Source: Ceriagrion tenellum (taxonomy: Eukaryota; Arthropoda; Insecta; Odonata; Coenagrionidae). Taken from it: a stretch of DNA of 64,000 bases. Position 1 is the first letter of the stretch. The number at the start of each line of letters is the position of its first letter. This document shows, piece by piece, positions 11,371 through 22,916 of the stretch. The notes below the pieces were generated by a model. That model saw only the letters and a program-made list of their open reading frames with translations. It did no database searches and was not told the DNA's origin. The stretch spans positions 112,652,281 to 112,716,280 of the forward strand of contig OY720634.1 of NCBI GenBank assembly GCA_963169105.1, in the 5' to 3' direction. Position numbers and translations under genes: made by a program.

Positions 11371-11800
11371 TCAACTAGCCAACAAAGACAGAAGACATGA
11401 AAGAGAGAAGAGGACTGAAGAGAGTTGAGCTGGTTGGAGGGAGAAATGGGTGGAGAAGAAGGTGGAAAGCAGGTGAGGTGAGTCTGGGAGACGGGGCGGG
11501 AGAGTGTAACAGCGCCGAGGGCCTACACTTGGGCACGGAGGGATTGTGGGGACGGCGGAGGAGGCAGGAGGGGGCGGGAGGGGGCGGGAGGGGAGGAGGC
11601 ACAGACCGCAGATGCTGTGGTGGCGAGGCGGGCACCAGAGTATAAGCGGCGGCAACAGCAGCTGCGGTCTCCACGACGACACTCGCCGAAGCGCAGGCAC
11701 AAACGTGCATACCTACGAACACGGAGAGCAGCACCCGGGTACTAACATGTATATACCTCACATTCACCGGATCCCTCTGTGTACCATCGTCTCCTAAGCT
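11371..11800. other. G-rich island with overlapping low-complexity frames
   Basis: The plus strand is strongly G/A-rich, with open frames on both strands (11371-11767 minus, 11397-11797 plus). The plus peptides are Gly/Arg-rich and the minus ones Pro/Ser-rich, a typical artefact of GGN/CCN composition. CpG dinucleotides are comparatively frequent, so a promoter-proximal island is possible. Confidence 0.4.
11570..11593 (+). other. Putative G-quadruplex (plus strand)
   Basis: Five runs of 3-5 G are separated by single C or A bases: G5 at 11570, G3 at 11576, G5 at 11580, G3 at 11586 and G4 at 11590. One-base loops predict a very stable intramolecular quadruplex. It sits inside a 30-bp direct duplication of a GGGGGCGGGA-type unit. 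Confidence 0.8.
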
Positions 11801-11809
11801 CTCGTTCTC

Positions 11810-13105
11810 CTGCGTTCCCTCCTAAGCCAATCCTGAATATCTCCCTCCTTTTCTTTTCAATTTAAATTTCCTCTCCTTTGAGCCCAAGGCCGGAGTTACG
11901 CAAAGGCCACGTAGGCTTAGGCCGAGGGCACCAAGAGGAGAGGGGGCACCCGGGAGCCTCGATCGACAGTATTGATTACATAGAAGTATGCAGTTTTAAT
12001 TTCACAAGGCAACAAAAAATGTATAAACACGAAACAAGTCGCAAGTCGAAAAGAAAATTATATTAGTAAATTATATTAAGAGCGCTGCTACACTCTCTTG
12101 ATGGTCCAACCGATTTGTTGATTCCAATTTTTTTATATCTTTACTCATTTAGGAATATCCTTTTTTCAGCTCCAGCTTCCTCGTGGGTCATTTAAGCAGT
12201 GCGAGAGATGATTTTGGTATCATTAAATCCCCGTTCCCCATGTTAAATTTCATGAACCCCCTTCCATTGCAATCACACGTAAGTTACCATTGATTTTTTG
12301 GGGCATATATCATGAGCAAAGACCAAATTTTCGACTCTGAACTCAACTCGATAACTGAACAACAGGGCTCACTAAGTAAAAATATAAACAAGAATTTTTT
12401 GGCCTACGGCAGGAATGATTAAAATCACATCTCCCTCGTCGGCACGCCAGTTTAATGATAAATTTGAGCGCTCGTTTTAATGCGTAGTACTATATCAGGT
12501 AATACACTCACTTTTTGAAAAACACTTCCTTAAGGGAAAAACTACGTGCTGCTGGCAGACATAAAAGCTAAGATTTTCGCCCGACGATATTAAACAAAGT
12601 TATTCCATTTCCCGAATAACAAGAAAATCTATCGTAATATGGCCGCGTACCGCACACCTCCCGACGCCATACAACAAGAATATTCCAACTCCCCCATTAA
12701 TCGCCCAACGTAATACTCGAAGAAAACTTATTTCTCTCTGACGCGGATACCCATTTTCCATATTCTATAAGACCCATATTTCGGATACATTACAAACGAG
12801 GAGCAACCATGATACAACTAAATTGGAAGGACAATGATTGCCGAGATTGGAAAAACCGTATTTTGTTAAATATAGTCTCTTAGGAGTTACACACGCTTAG
12901 AACACTTGAGTTGTAGTAAGATTAGCCCGTTGAAAAAATCTTTCAGTTGGTCCTAAAACTGCGTCATTACTGCGGCATCACCTGAAACGTGGGCTAGAGG
13001 AAAAAAGGACGAAGAAAAGGTTGCAGGGTTTTTAGATGTGGGGGTTGAGCGGAACGGAGAAAGTGAGATGGACGGAAAGAACGATGAAAGAGGAGGTGCT
13101 ACCGT
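11810..13105. other. Unassigned AT-rich sequence
   Basis: No recognised gene or repeat. Frames are short (11878-12066 is the longest) and carry no motif. Confidence 0.5.
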
Positions 13106-13111
13106 TCATTT

Positions 13112-13380
13112 AAAAAGTCGAGTCCGTTGTGTTTAGTAAACTGTATCTTCAAGTAGGATCAACCGATTTTAACGAAATAAAATTTGATAGAATGATCATT
13201 TATACATTTATTGATTCATGTAGAAGTTTTTTCCTATCCTTATCTGCACATTTACGATATTTTATTAGGAAAAAAGGCCCCGTTTTCGGCGTTCAAAATC
13301 CGACGGCCCGACTTTGTTATTGCCATTCTCTTAATATTTAGGACAGGCATAGGAGATTCAGGAATAAGTTAGCTAAACAT
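13112..13380 (+). mobile_element. Fragment of the 37-bp-TIR transposon family
   Basis: It begins with AAAAAGTCGAGTCCGTTG and then follows, base for base with scattered differences, the reverse complement of the right end of the element at 22721-23915. Shared landmarks are CTGTATCTTCAAGT, an AACGAAATAAAATT block, a GTTTTCGGCGTTCAAAA block and TTGCCATTCTCTTAATATTTA. Only one terminus is present, so this is a truncated copy. The frame at 13129-13341 inside it is not a domain I know. Confidence 0.7.
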
Positions 13381-13559
13381 ATTTTTAACATAATAAAGGA
13401 AAAAATTGATTTTTACAAGAGCTGTTGCAAAAGTTGTAAACCTCGGCTAATTCCGAAACTTGCGATGCGATAGAGGTTTGATTCATACCGTAATAACCGC
13501 AATCACGCCAGTATTGTAAATACATTCATAACCATTATTAAAATACCCTGGGATTACCA

Positions 13560-13632
13560 ATAACGATTTCTTTTTTTTTCTTTATTATTTATTTATTTAT
13601 TATTTTCTATTTATTATATTTTTTTTTCTTCT
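13560..13632 (+). repeat. T-rich low-complexity tract
   Basis: T runs and TTTA units with few other bases. It may be the A/T-rich border of the LINE remnant that follows. Confidence 0.8.
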
Positions 13633-13649
13633 CTATCCGCCCAAACAGC

Positions 13650-13900
13650 CAAGTTAAGCGGTAGGAGAGGACTTGGGTGGGAGAGAGCTAGTTGGTTTGG
13701 TGGGGGAGGATAAGAAACTCGGGATAGCGGTAGAGGAGAAGAAAGAGAGTACGCTACGTAGACGAAGTGAAGAAAGTCAAGACGTACCCTAAAAAGAATA
13801 AGGAAATCGCCTTAGGATATAGGGGCTCGCCCAATACTTACCGATTTCCAATTTCAGTTACTCTCTTTCATTTAAATGTTCCTTAACCAGTAGATCACCC
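13650..13900 (+). pseudogene. RTE-like LINE, C-terminal tail remnant
   Basis: Homologous to 5251-5545: the stretch reading YVDEVKKVKTYPKK aligns with YMDEMKKGRTYAKG, and the following non-coding stretch (CATTTAAATGTTCCTTAACC against CACTTAAACCTGCTCTAAAC) also aligns. The upstream part needs frame changes, so it is a broken copy. It lacks the reverse transcriptase. Confidence 0.5.
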
Positions 13901-13904
13901 TATT

Positions 13905-15790
13905 AATAAACCATATGACTACTCCGATCTATGAGGATCCAGACGCGAACACACCTTTCGACTGATTCCATCAAACTCGTGAAGGGAAGAAATCACGTTT
14001 CAAATAAATTTTGCAAGACATCCACAAGCCTTAGTACCTTCTTTTTCTTTCGAAATCACAGGAGAAGTGAAATTTTCGGCGATGACTCCGATGTTACAGA
14101 GAAAAGGTGTGCATCGTTACTGGCGGCGAGAATAGATGCTGTTGCGGAAATCTGATCCGAAAGGGTGAGAGCATACCAAAAAGAATCTTGGGGGAGAATT
14201 GATAGCGACACAATAAATATTTCAAGCTCTTATCTTCCGCAGCCGGAAGAGATAAGCCGTTTTCAAGGAGCGATTTACCTTTATATTTACAACACTTTCA
14301 GTCTTCGCAAAGTCGCATTTGCCCATGAAACCGACCCTTGTAAATTTATTTTACTGCGGGGTATGATAATAAGTCCAGGATATAAAGAATGGCATCAAGA
14401 GAAGATTTATCGCCGACATGGATTAACTACCGCTGTATGGATCATAAAATATATACGCTCACTGCCAAATTAGGTGCTAGGAGATTAAAATTCGAAAAAA
14501 CTTTTCAAAAACGTTTGATTAGACACGCTTTTAATACAAATAATGTTCTTTAATAGAAACAAGCATTAGGATTTGGAGGCTGAGAATGGATAAGAACATA
14601 AATTAAGATCAAAAAAGGTGAAATGAGGGAAAATGCAAGCAATGAAATCATTATACGATGTTTGTCACACAGAAAAAGGCATATCGTTGTCGTCTTTCGA
14701 TTATACTCAAATGATTTACTTCCCACAAGAATACCTTCTACTGATTACCCGACGGCCGCATTCCCTCACTTATCATCACAAACTTCATCCAATATAAATT
14801 GAAAGGCGAATTTATGAATAAACTACTTATAAAAAATCAACACCGGCCATGAGAATGCAAGTGAAAAAATATGCAAAATTGAGGATAGGGGTCTAATGCA
14901 CGAATATAAGGAAAAAGTCTTTCCTCTACCTCAAAAGCCACATGCAATTTTGGGGCACCAGGCCGAAAATGTGGAACTTAAGCGTCCATTCGCGTTTAAA
15001 CTCCGAATGTAGGCATGGCTTCGGCTCCCCCTCGCCCTTCCCCGAGAAAATCATGACTGCAACGTATTACTTATCATCAGAAGACAAGTTCAGCAAATAT
15101 TTTCCTTGAAGGTAAAGGGGGGAAAGATAAGATGACAAATCGATTGGATATACGATCCGCGTTCTTTCGCTGACTGTCACAGCGCGAGAGACATACGACC
15201 TAGGTAAAATGAACATCACAGTCATCAAGTACGGACATATATGAAATCGTACGGGTCTGAAACTCATACTTTCGATTGAATTCGATACCCCATCGTTGTA
15301 TGATGCCCATGCTATAACGTTTAAAAAATCACAACGGATGATGTTAATGTATCATTTCTCACCTAAAATAGTTTCTAAAATCAAATCTCAGCATTGAAAA
15401 CTCACGTAAACAAAACAAGTAAACCTGCATATTACTCCGTGATTAACATTTTGCTAACTCAGCGAGTGGAAAATCCATATAAGATATTTGATGATTCTAA
15501 ACTGCTTAACGAGAGTCGCGGGGATATTTTTGTACACTTACATTCTTCTGCACTAAATTCATAGACCAATTATAACATCTGTGACGATTAAGGACGATAA
15601 ACATAGAGTATCGTTGACATTTCTGAAGATTCCCAGGTGGTCTACCTTCTGAGCAACACATACAGAAACCCATAACCTTAGAGCATAGGTTAGCGAATAA
15701 GAAACGATTCCAGCACAGCAATACAGTTTCTGTCGGAGAAGACTTTAACGCCGAAGGCAAGTGAAAGAAAAAAGACCAGACGACAACACT
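13905..15790. other. Unassigned sequence
   Basis: No recognised feature. Frames at 13931-14155 and 14165-14473 (plus) and 15067-15267 (minus) show no motif and no paired splice signals that I can defend. Confidence 0.45.
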
Positions 15791-15793
15791 CAC

Positions 15794-15911
15794 ATTGAAA
15801 ATTTCGCCACGAAAGGGCATTCGCCACACTGGGTAGGAATGATGAAGGATAAGAGGTTCAAAGTCCAGAAATGGCATATTTCCGATGCATGATACGATGA
15901 CAGCAGCGCAG
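15794..15911 (-). CDS. Weak candidate internal exon, unknown protein
   Basis: On minus, a pyrimidine-containing stretch ending TATATTTAG precedes 15911, and the consensus donor GTGAGTG follows 15794. Between them 39 codons are open, giving a hydrophobic start (CAAVIV) and then residues reading PLILHHSYPVWRMPFRGEIF. The frame remains open past the donor to 15506, which weakens the exon claim. A further acceptor-like CTCAG lies about 135 nt downstream on minus and would continue in phase. I do not recognise the protein. Resemblance to insect chemoreceptor segments (aromatic/proline P-x-W-x-x-PF) is too weak to assert. Confidence 0.2.
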
Positions 15912-15914
15912 CTA

Positions 15915-17345
15915 AATATAGCATGGTAACAGAAACGCAACGAATACAGTTTTGAACGACGGTGCATCATAAATAAGCAATGAGTCATCTGAGGGTCAAA
16001 GAGTAGAGCACATTCACTAGTCTACGTCCAGTTGAACACAGCGAAGATGAGAATTAATAGGACAATTTATTTTAACTTATTATTAACTTACTAACATGAC
16101 TGATACTGCGATAGAATCGTAAGATTTGTTCAAAAACACGCACGCATATTTGTCATGGAACGCGGTTCATCTGTCTCCGACCACACAGTCACGAGGGAAG
16201 CGAGGTAAAGGTCGACAGACGAGCAGTGCTATAAATGGCAACATGCTAAGAGGACAATAAGAACAAGAGGCAGAATAAGCGCCCAGCATGATGCTTCCAT
16301 TTAATGCCATGCCGCCACTCGCGACCTTATCATCTGGATCCGATTGTAAAGTATGCATTGTGTGTGCGTGCGTAGAGACACTAAGAAATCTAGGTACGCT
16401 GGGACTATTTCATTCAACGAGAGGCAACCTGATTTGAAAAGGACAAACGCTACGGCTTCACGCAACGTTGAATGCCCTCATTTTTCCTATATACAGCCAC
16501 AATGGAACAAATAGGCGTGAGCTTAATGAAAAAAGCACGCAATATAATTATAAGCTCGCTTGCGAGGAATATGTAACAAATTTCAATGCATTCCTCTGGA
16601 AGGCTGATTCAAGATAAATGACAAAAAACATTACTAATCTACCGAACTCCATCTCGCTTGCTCGTAGCAGACTACAAAGGCAACAGATGTTTCCAGTTGC
16701 AGGCTTATACGTGTCGAAGGACATTACGTGGGACTAGATTTTCCTAGATTTTACAAGCACCAGGTTCACATGCTATTTATTGCCATCAAATCAAACTTTT
16801 GAGTGAGGCTTAAATAAGGGAGGTACTGACTGATGGGAAAACTTCCACCGCGTCCTTGTAATTCAGAAGAAGATTCATTTCAAAATGTAAAATTAAGATT
16901 TTAAACTAAAGGCCGCTGAGAAATCACTACGGAGGTGAACATTATGGGACGTATGAGAAATGGCCCAGCATGGAAGCGAGTGAGTGATTTACTCGAAGCA
17001 CGCGATACGGCAACGACGGGCCTGTGAATAATAGCGGAAAAAAGACTTTTTATACTTATCTTCATTTAATGCTGGGTAATAGACTCGCAATGGGAACACA
17101 GCGCCTTTTTTCCCACGTAATTCAAAAGAAACACCTAGGAATCGACCTTAGCAATGTTACACTACTTACTCAGCGGTGCGCAATGCAATACTTAAGAGCC
17201 GAGGCAGGAGGTAACGTTATCGATTAATTCTATTAATATCCTACATTATGGACGACGAGAACATTGAATTATTCCCCGAGTTCCAGTCGCCAGCGATTCC
17301 ATGAAGGAGATAAGGAGTATAGACGACGTCTGCATTTTTTCTTCC
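15915..17345. other. Unassigned sequence
   Basis: No recognised feature. The minus frame at 16167-16358 and the plus frame at 17024-17227 have no domain and no good splice context. Confidence 0.45.
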
Positions 17346-17349
17346 ACAT

Positions 17350-17671
17350 AATTAGTTTTAGGGACAACAGTTTCACTGGCTGTCCTGCCAGCGTCTTCAA
17401 ATCAAAGTTTCGTAAGAATTTTTGCCATACTTATATGTCGTCGTTTTCCCGCGATATTAATGGTGCTGCTCTCTGATTGGCTGAGGCGAATTACTCTTCT
17501 CCAGGCGTTATGTAGAGGACATCCGTCCTCTCTGTTAAAGTTGTTTGGCTCCTTCATGATTTCTATTACCTCTTGAATTTTCCTCCGGAAATATCTGCTC
17601 TCCTTAGCTAAAATTCGGCAACAGTTTCGCCGGCAGGAGAGCAAGCGAAATTCTTGTCCCAAAAACAACTT
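17350..17671 (-). mobile_element. Penelope-like retroelement remnant
   Basis: A minus-strand frame (17402-17728) includes residues reading RRKIQEVIEIMKEPNNFNRE followed by DG and W-R-x-V-I. This is the conserved block near the C-terminus of Penelope-like proteins, after the GIY-YIG endonuclease (E/KEAIEI, NNFNR-E/D-x-G, then W). It is bounded by inverted copies of the terminal block GGGACAACAGTTTC: 17350-17388 against 17633-17671, about three quarters identical over 39 bp. The reverse transcriptase and the endonuclease catalytic part are gone. The termini match those at 6035-6197, so both loci come from related elements. Confidence 0.6.
17363..17400 (-). ncRNA. Degenerate hammerhead-like motif at Penelope-like 3' terminus
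   Basis: On minus, TTGAAGA stands where CTGANGA is expected. One spare C follows, then a 6-bp stem II (GCTGGC with GCCAGT, one G-T pair), then GAAA, the AC/GT stem III and GTC ending at 17363. It lies right after the coding remnant. The loss of the first C in box 1 suggests an inactivated copy of the motif at 6077-6114. Confidence 0.35.
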
Positions 17672-17679
17672 ACGCGGAA

Positions 17680-18120
17680 GAAAAAAGCAGAGATCATCAT
17701 TCAAGCTCCGCGGAAACCTGAGAGCCATCAGTATTGACGACGGTTTGAGAGTGAAACATCATTTATAAACGCAGCAATATTCTTCCTCTAGTAGGCTTTC
17801 AGTCGGTTATTAACAAATTCATTTTCCTCACATACATTCTCTCCATCTCTTCCCAAGATGCACATAATTTTCATTTATTTTATGGCCAAAAATCTCTCTA
17901 AATCGATGTCTTATTCTTGTCTTCCATTCCTTTTAAGTGTCCATTCCACCTCTTTCTTCGCTCTTCAGCCCATATGTGGTGGCCAATTGTTGAGACTGTG
18001 CACTCCGCTCTAACATTTCCATTGCCTAACTGTTATTTATGGTTCTTCCATGCATTTTTCCAAATTTATTCAACGTAGTAGGAAGTCCGAAAAGTAGGGT
18101 ATCATTAGTATTAGTTTAAG
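17680..18120. other. Unassigned sequence
   Basis: No recognised gene. Pyrimidine-rich stretches around 17820-18050 produce no long frame. Confidence 0.4.
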
Positions 18121-18124
18121 TTGG

Positions 18125-18450
18125 GAGCCACTAGATACTCGGAGGCTACACGCTGGGCTTACTTTGCTTGAGAAATTCAGAACATATGTGCTTCAAAGAG
18201 ACACCGAGAATATCATTTTGACGCCACACTACATTTCTAGGTCCGACAGAAGCCTTAAGATAATAGAGATATTCGACAAAAGTTTGTTCTTTCCACGCAT
18301 AATAAGGGACCATAAAAGAAAATGACCTCTACTAAAAACACTCCCACAATACACCACCATTTCAACTCCTAAAACCTTGCCCTTTACACGGCCTGTGTTG
18401 TAACACACCCTACCACACGCCCATGCGGCGGCTTGGAGAGTAGTATGCAG
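18125..18450 (+). mobile_element. CR1/jockey-like LINE 3' end (subfamily B)
   Basis: Ends with CACACGCCCATGCGGCGGCT, a GAGTAGTATGCAGATGTAG tail and a preceding 150-nt segment that aligns with the minus-strand copy at 2965-3345. The upstream half reads LEKFRTYVLQRDTEN, then PHYISR and FFPRIIRDH, the same C-terminal signature (FFPRTIRDHN) found in the copies at 44.7 and 46.9 kb. 5'-truncated, with no catalytic domain. Confidence 0.7.
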
Positions 18451-18814
18451 ATGTAGCAGTTTCTGGTAATATATCTGTAGCACGAGTGGCTGTAGCTCTA
18501 GCTTCAAAAAAAAAGGCGACGATTTAAATGACAATACACTACATTAAGCACAGTGGCACGCACAGCATTCTACGTACATGGCCAAAAGAAAGAATTGTCA
18601 TTGGAAATCTCGTATAACGTTTCCTTCCTAAAATTTTCCATTCATGAACCCCCATTTTTACGTAATTTTCGTATCTTTTAGCTCCCTTCATGCCGTCCTC
18701 AATTCACGATCTTCTCCTCCCTTGCCTACAGTAGCCCTATAGATCTATCTCCACGTCAAGATGCTGTTAACTTAAATTAACACCTTCAGGCGTCACTTAG
18801 TGGAAGTATTTTAT

Positions 18815-19245
18815 ATTCAACTGAAAATAGTACTCTATGGATCAGAAGCATGGACCATAGGAAAAAGCTGACCGGAAAACACTAGAAGCCTTCGAAACCT
18901 AGTGATGGAGGAGGATGCTTTAGATAAAATGGACAGAAAAAATATGAAATCATGAAGTGTACAGAAGAGTGTAAGAGGAAAGGACCATGTGGAACACCAT
19001 AAAGAAAAGAAGAACCAGATGGATTGGACACACCCTGAAACACAATGGATTTGTGAAGAATATAACTGCAGGCAAAATAGAGGGAAAATTCCCCAGAGGA
19101 TGACCCAGGACTAAATTCATAGACCAAATAAAGAGGAAAGTACATAGAAAGAGGTACCAGGAGGTGAAGGAACTAGCATTAGACAGGGAAGAGTGGAGGA
19201 CTGCAGTCAACCAATCTTAGGATCGAAAGACCAATGAATGAAATG
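18815..19245 (+). pseudogene. RTE-like LINE, reverse transcriptase C-terminus and tail (broken)
   Basis: Translation in shifting frames gives the series expected after the RTE-type reverse transcriptase: VLYGSEAWTI, EAFE/CWRRMLRIKWTEKI, then ERTMWNTIKKRRTRWIGHTL, a basic segment ending FPRG-PRTKFIDQIKRK, and RYQEVKELALDREEWRTAV. Stops and at least one frameshift separate the pieces. The 3' part matches 56221-56610 (minus) and 43683-43795 (plus) closely at the DNA level, so all three are one family sharing the end CCAATCTTAGGATCGAA. The FADD/YADD region is missing. Confidence 0.75.
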
Positions 19246-19246
19246 A

Positions 19247-19363
19247 ATTGAAAATAAGTTTTGTACTTTTCCACATTAATTTACAGAAATAGTACAACGC
19301 AATTCACATCTTGCTACATCGTCCAAGAAATAACTGTGGAAAAGTACAAAATTCATTTTCAAT
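19247..19363. repeat. Inverted repeat, 29-bp arms
   Basis: Arms 19247-19275 and 19335-19363 are inverted copies with 27 of 29 positions matching, around a 59-nt centre. It abuts the 3' end of the RTE-like copy. It could be a small foldback element or an inverted duplication at the insertion site. Confidence 0.65.
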
Positions 19364-19399
19364 ATGGATTCGAACGCCATTGACTCTTGGTAGATCCTC

Positions 19400-20435
19400 C
19401 ATTCTCGTATACTGCTTTCTTCGAACTTTATCCATCGGCTTCCGGGCCATCTCCAACAATATTTCCACTAAAGCGCGCATAACAAATTGACGCAATGCAA
19501 CTGAGGCATGAAAAATTTCCGTACCTCCTTCTTTAAACCCTTTCCACTGGAAAGCGCACCTGATTCGTATACAACGGCCTCGATGGGAGTTGAAAATGTT
19601 CACAATTTTACTTCGAGGCGCTTGGATCGAAGGGAAAAAGGACCTTCCCGACGGGTTTTAATGGTGCCGCCAGCACGCAAGAGACAAAAAAACTGGCACC
19701 ATCGACGCTTGCTCGGGATTTTAGGATAATTTTAATCGAAACAAAACAAATACGCGACGGATCTCGCTCCAATACTCACATCAGTGTCATGCACGATCAA
19801 GAGAATTAATAGTTGCGAAAAATTTTCACGCCTGACGGTTCGGACCCTGTTCACTGGAAAAGACGCGAGTTTTGTGGAGGAGATAATTTTAATTTAATTA
19901 AACCTACACTGGAGTGGATCGGGGAATGAGAAAAAACAACCCCATCGACACGTAGAGCCGGCATCTTCGCGGACGCATGCAATGGGAATAAAATCAATAT
20001 TTCGGCGATTGACGCGGAAAGGCCCCGTCGTTTTATTTAATAATTCAAACGTCGGTCAAGGTCCCCCATCCCCTCTCGCTCCACACGTAAATCAAACGAA
20101 GCGAATGAACGACGGTCGGGTGGTCCGCGTTTCGTTTAAAAGCACGCAAAGAAACACACGCCGGCCGAACGGCAAAAAAAGAGGGAGAGGCACCTTTCCA
20201 ATGGATTCAAAAAGAGCCCATTCTGTCAGCCGAAGAACAGGGGGGGAGGGGAAGGTTACAAAACCCCGAAATCGGTTAACAAGATGGAACATGCCGTCAT
20301 ACTGTCGAAGAACTACTGAGCCCATCGGACAGGGAAACTAAAAATAAATTCTTTGCCAGAAAAAAAAAATGGAAAAATAAGGTTTCGGCGCCATTAGGTT
20401 GGGTGAAAGACAATCTTTGTCAAAAAAATGATAAA
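19400..20435. other. Unassigned sequence with GC-richer part
   Basis: 19982-20341 has a 119-codon plus frame rich in Arg/Lys/Ser and a counter-frame on minus. CpG is relatively frequent at 19740-20330, compatible with a regulatory island. No domain, no convincing promoter element. Confidence 0.35.
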
Positions 20436-20440
20436 TGTAC

Positions 20441-20708
20441 ACCCGATAAAAATGAAACAATGACGAAAATGATCTAGGGGAAAACAGCCAATCTTCTATA
20501 CGTTTCAATTGTTTTGTCAACTGTAAATCCCCACCCGATAAAAATGAAACTGACGAAAATGATCTAGGGGAAAACAGCCAATCTTCTATACGTTTCAATT
20601 GTTTTGTCAACTATAAATCCCCACCCGATAAAAATGAAACAATGACGAAAATGATCTGGGGGGGGGGGGGAAACGGCCAATCCTCTACTCGTTTCAATTG
20701 TTTTGTCA
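20441..20708 (+). repeat. Tandem repeat, ~90-bp unit, nearly 3 copies
   Basis: Units begin at 20441, 20533 and 20623 with ACCCGATAAAAATGAAAC and share GACGAAAATGATCT, then AACAGCCAATCTTCT and GTTTCAATTGTTTTGTCA. Periods are 92 and 90 bp. The 2-bp difference is the presence or absence of AA after GAAAC. Copies 1 and 2 are almost identical. Copy 3 carries a run of 13 G at 20658-20670 in place of GGGGA, and it has more changes, so it is the older or more mutable copy. Confidence 0.9.
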
Positions 20709-20794
20709 TTAGCCAATCTTCCGTTCATCATCAGGGATATGGCTTTCGTAGGCCACTATTACAGTCACTTACTCCATTAAATGAGAAACTAGAC

Positions 20795-21030
20795 AGTGAA
20801 TCATAATTTTTCACAATCCCACACAATCCACAAATACCTCACAGATACGTTAGCAACAAAACCAAATAACTTTGACATATATACCAGAGCCGATTCGAAT
20901 TATTTACATTATCCTGGGCATAGAACAACTGAATTTCAAATTTTATTTTTGATATCGGCTATCTTCTTGTGGAACTCCCTACCTTTATGCATAAAAATTT
21001 CTCCACCCCTCATACATTTTTAGTCCAATT
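20795..21030 (+). pseudogene. LINE reverse transcriptase C-terminal remnant
   Basis: The plus frame contains YTRADSNYLHYPGHRTTEF followed after some residues by LWNSLPLCIK. This pair (an R-S/A-D-x-x-L-x-x-P-x-x-R-T block, then I/LWNSLP) is the hallmark of the end of the ORF2 protein in CR1/jockey/L2-type LINEs. Roughly 40 more AT-rich codons lead to stops, and an AT-rich 3' flank follows. The catalytic domain is absent. It begins just downstream of the tandem repeat. Confidence 0.65.
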
Positions 21031-21059
21031 TCTTAATTAATTGATAGAGGATCAAGTCC

Positions 21060-22715
21060 TTATGACATAATCGTGATCTTCACCAGCGAAGCTTTTTTTA
21101 AGGTTAATCATTTTTGGGAGTGAACTGTAATGATTTGCTATATATCTGACAATATAAACTATATACTGTATCATTATTATAATATTGCTCATTTATCCCA
21201 TCTTATTCAATCGTGAGTTGTATTATGCACTAATATAGATAGTAATTCAAATATTATAAAATTGATTATTTTGTGTAATTAATAGTTCATTTTCCTTTTG
21301 CTGTTTTCTTTTAGTGTTTCCTTCTGTTTCATTTATTTAGGAAATTTAAATATTGTAATCCTTTTGAGAGTTTATTCATTCTAATTTTATATTTTGCTCG
21401 TACCGAGAAGTTGCCTCAGAACAATAAAATTTCTGTTCAATCAATCACATAAATTCAAACTCGAAGAAAATATAAGCAAGTACTTGATAAACTTTAAAAT
21501 TTATAGGCTCACCGTTTTCCATTGGAAACATTATGTGTTACATATATGGATGATCTTTGCTAATGTTAACAAAGATCACCCTTTAACATTATCGATATGT
21601 TAACGTAAAGCTCTTCCATGGTGTATCTTCATCGAAGTCAAAGATTAACAGGAAACTCTAAAGAAGCTAATAAGTGGGAGCTAGTTTTCCTGGTGCGACT
21701 ACAACGTAGACACAGAAAAAGACAAAAACAAGCGCTAAAAATATAAGTAATCACTTCTTCTGACCGATGTAATCTCCTTTCCCTTTATTTCCCATATGAT
21801 AGCACAAGAAGTGGGTCCGGTATTGAATATATATGAAGTTCACTACTTAGGTAGTGACTCCGCGATAAGAATTCTTCAGTCTCAGGAGTACTTGTAAAAG
21901 CATCGCGCAAGCATATGCTCAAAAAAGGCTTCTTAAGATGACAGCTAAGAAAATATATTTATTTTAAATATAGAAATTATTTAAAAATACAATACCGATG
22001 ACATATTGTCTTTAATTGGAGAATGCCAACACTTTTCAGCAGAAAATACTGACTCCGAATAGAGTATTTCAATAATGAACATACTGAGCAGAAAAAACAA
22101 CACTACAATACGAAAAAACTGAAACAATATGGTGAACGATAAATCAAAGGTCTTAATTATTGAGTAATAGTGGACATTGAACGCTAAATATTCACAGGAC
22201 TCGATTTTCCCATGAGAAATTATCAACTGCACTAAAAATTCTATTTTCTCCCCAGTGATATTCATTTATAATCCAAGCAAATTTCCCATCGTTTAGTAAT
22301 TTTACAGCGTTCAAATTTCAATGCTGTTTACCAATTGCCTATGGAAAATCAAAGACCTGCGGGGAATAGCGGAATGCTCGAACACCCCCTATGGATCTGA
22401 TTACGTTGCAAAAATTATACAGCAAGTTTAAAATCATTCCAGTCACCAATAACTATCAATATTTATTGGTGAATTAAACCATCAATATTAAACTAATTAA
22501 AATATTTAACTCCACTATTTTTAACGTCAAAGAAATCGATTGAACCATAAAAAATAACAGGCATAACTAAACATAACAGGCTGAACTTCCGATCAGTTCC
22601 TACACTAGGGAAATGGACATACAACATTCTTAGCGGCAGTTTTCATCAAAACATGGAAAAAATCAGGATTATAAAACTGCAACATAAGTTTCGATGATAT
22701 ACATCATACATGACA
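21060..22715. other. Unassigned AT-rich sequence
   Basis: Very AT-rich, with short frames at 21394-21603 (plus) and 21981-22265 (minus) that show no domain. The first part is probably the 3' untranslated region of the LINE at 20795. Confidence 0.45.
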
Positions 22716-22916
22716 TTACTGTCCATTAAAAAAGTCGAGTCCGTTGAGTTTAGGACGATGCACAGTGGTCTGAAATCGGAAAACGCCGGACAAAAGTCCA
22801 AAATTGCTTCTTTTGATGTACACACTTGAAACTTGGCATACATGCTGAAAATTGATTGCTGATCATGGAACAATAAGTCATTTTTGAAAGAACTCATTCG
22901 TTTTTTAGATACAGAG

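Noticed and set aside
11371..11797. 109-130 codon minus-strand frames, Pro/Ser-rich
   Set aside because: Mirror image of a G-rich plus strand; compositional artefact.
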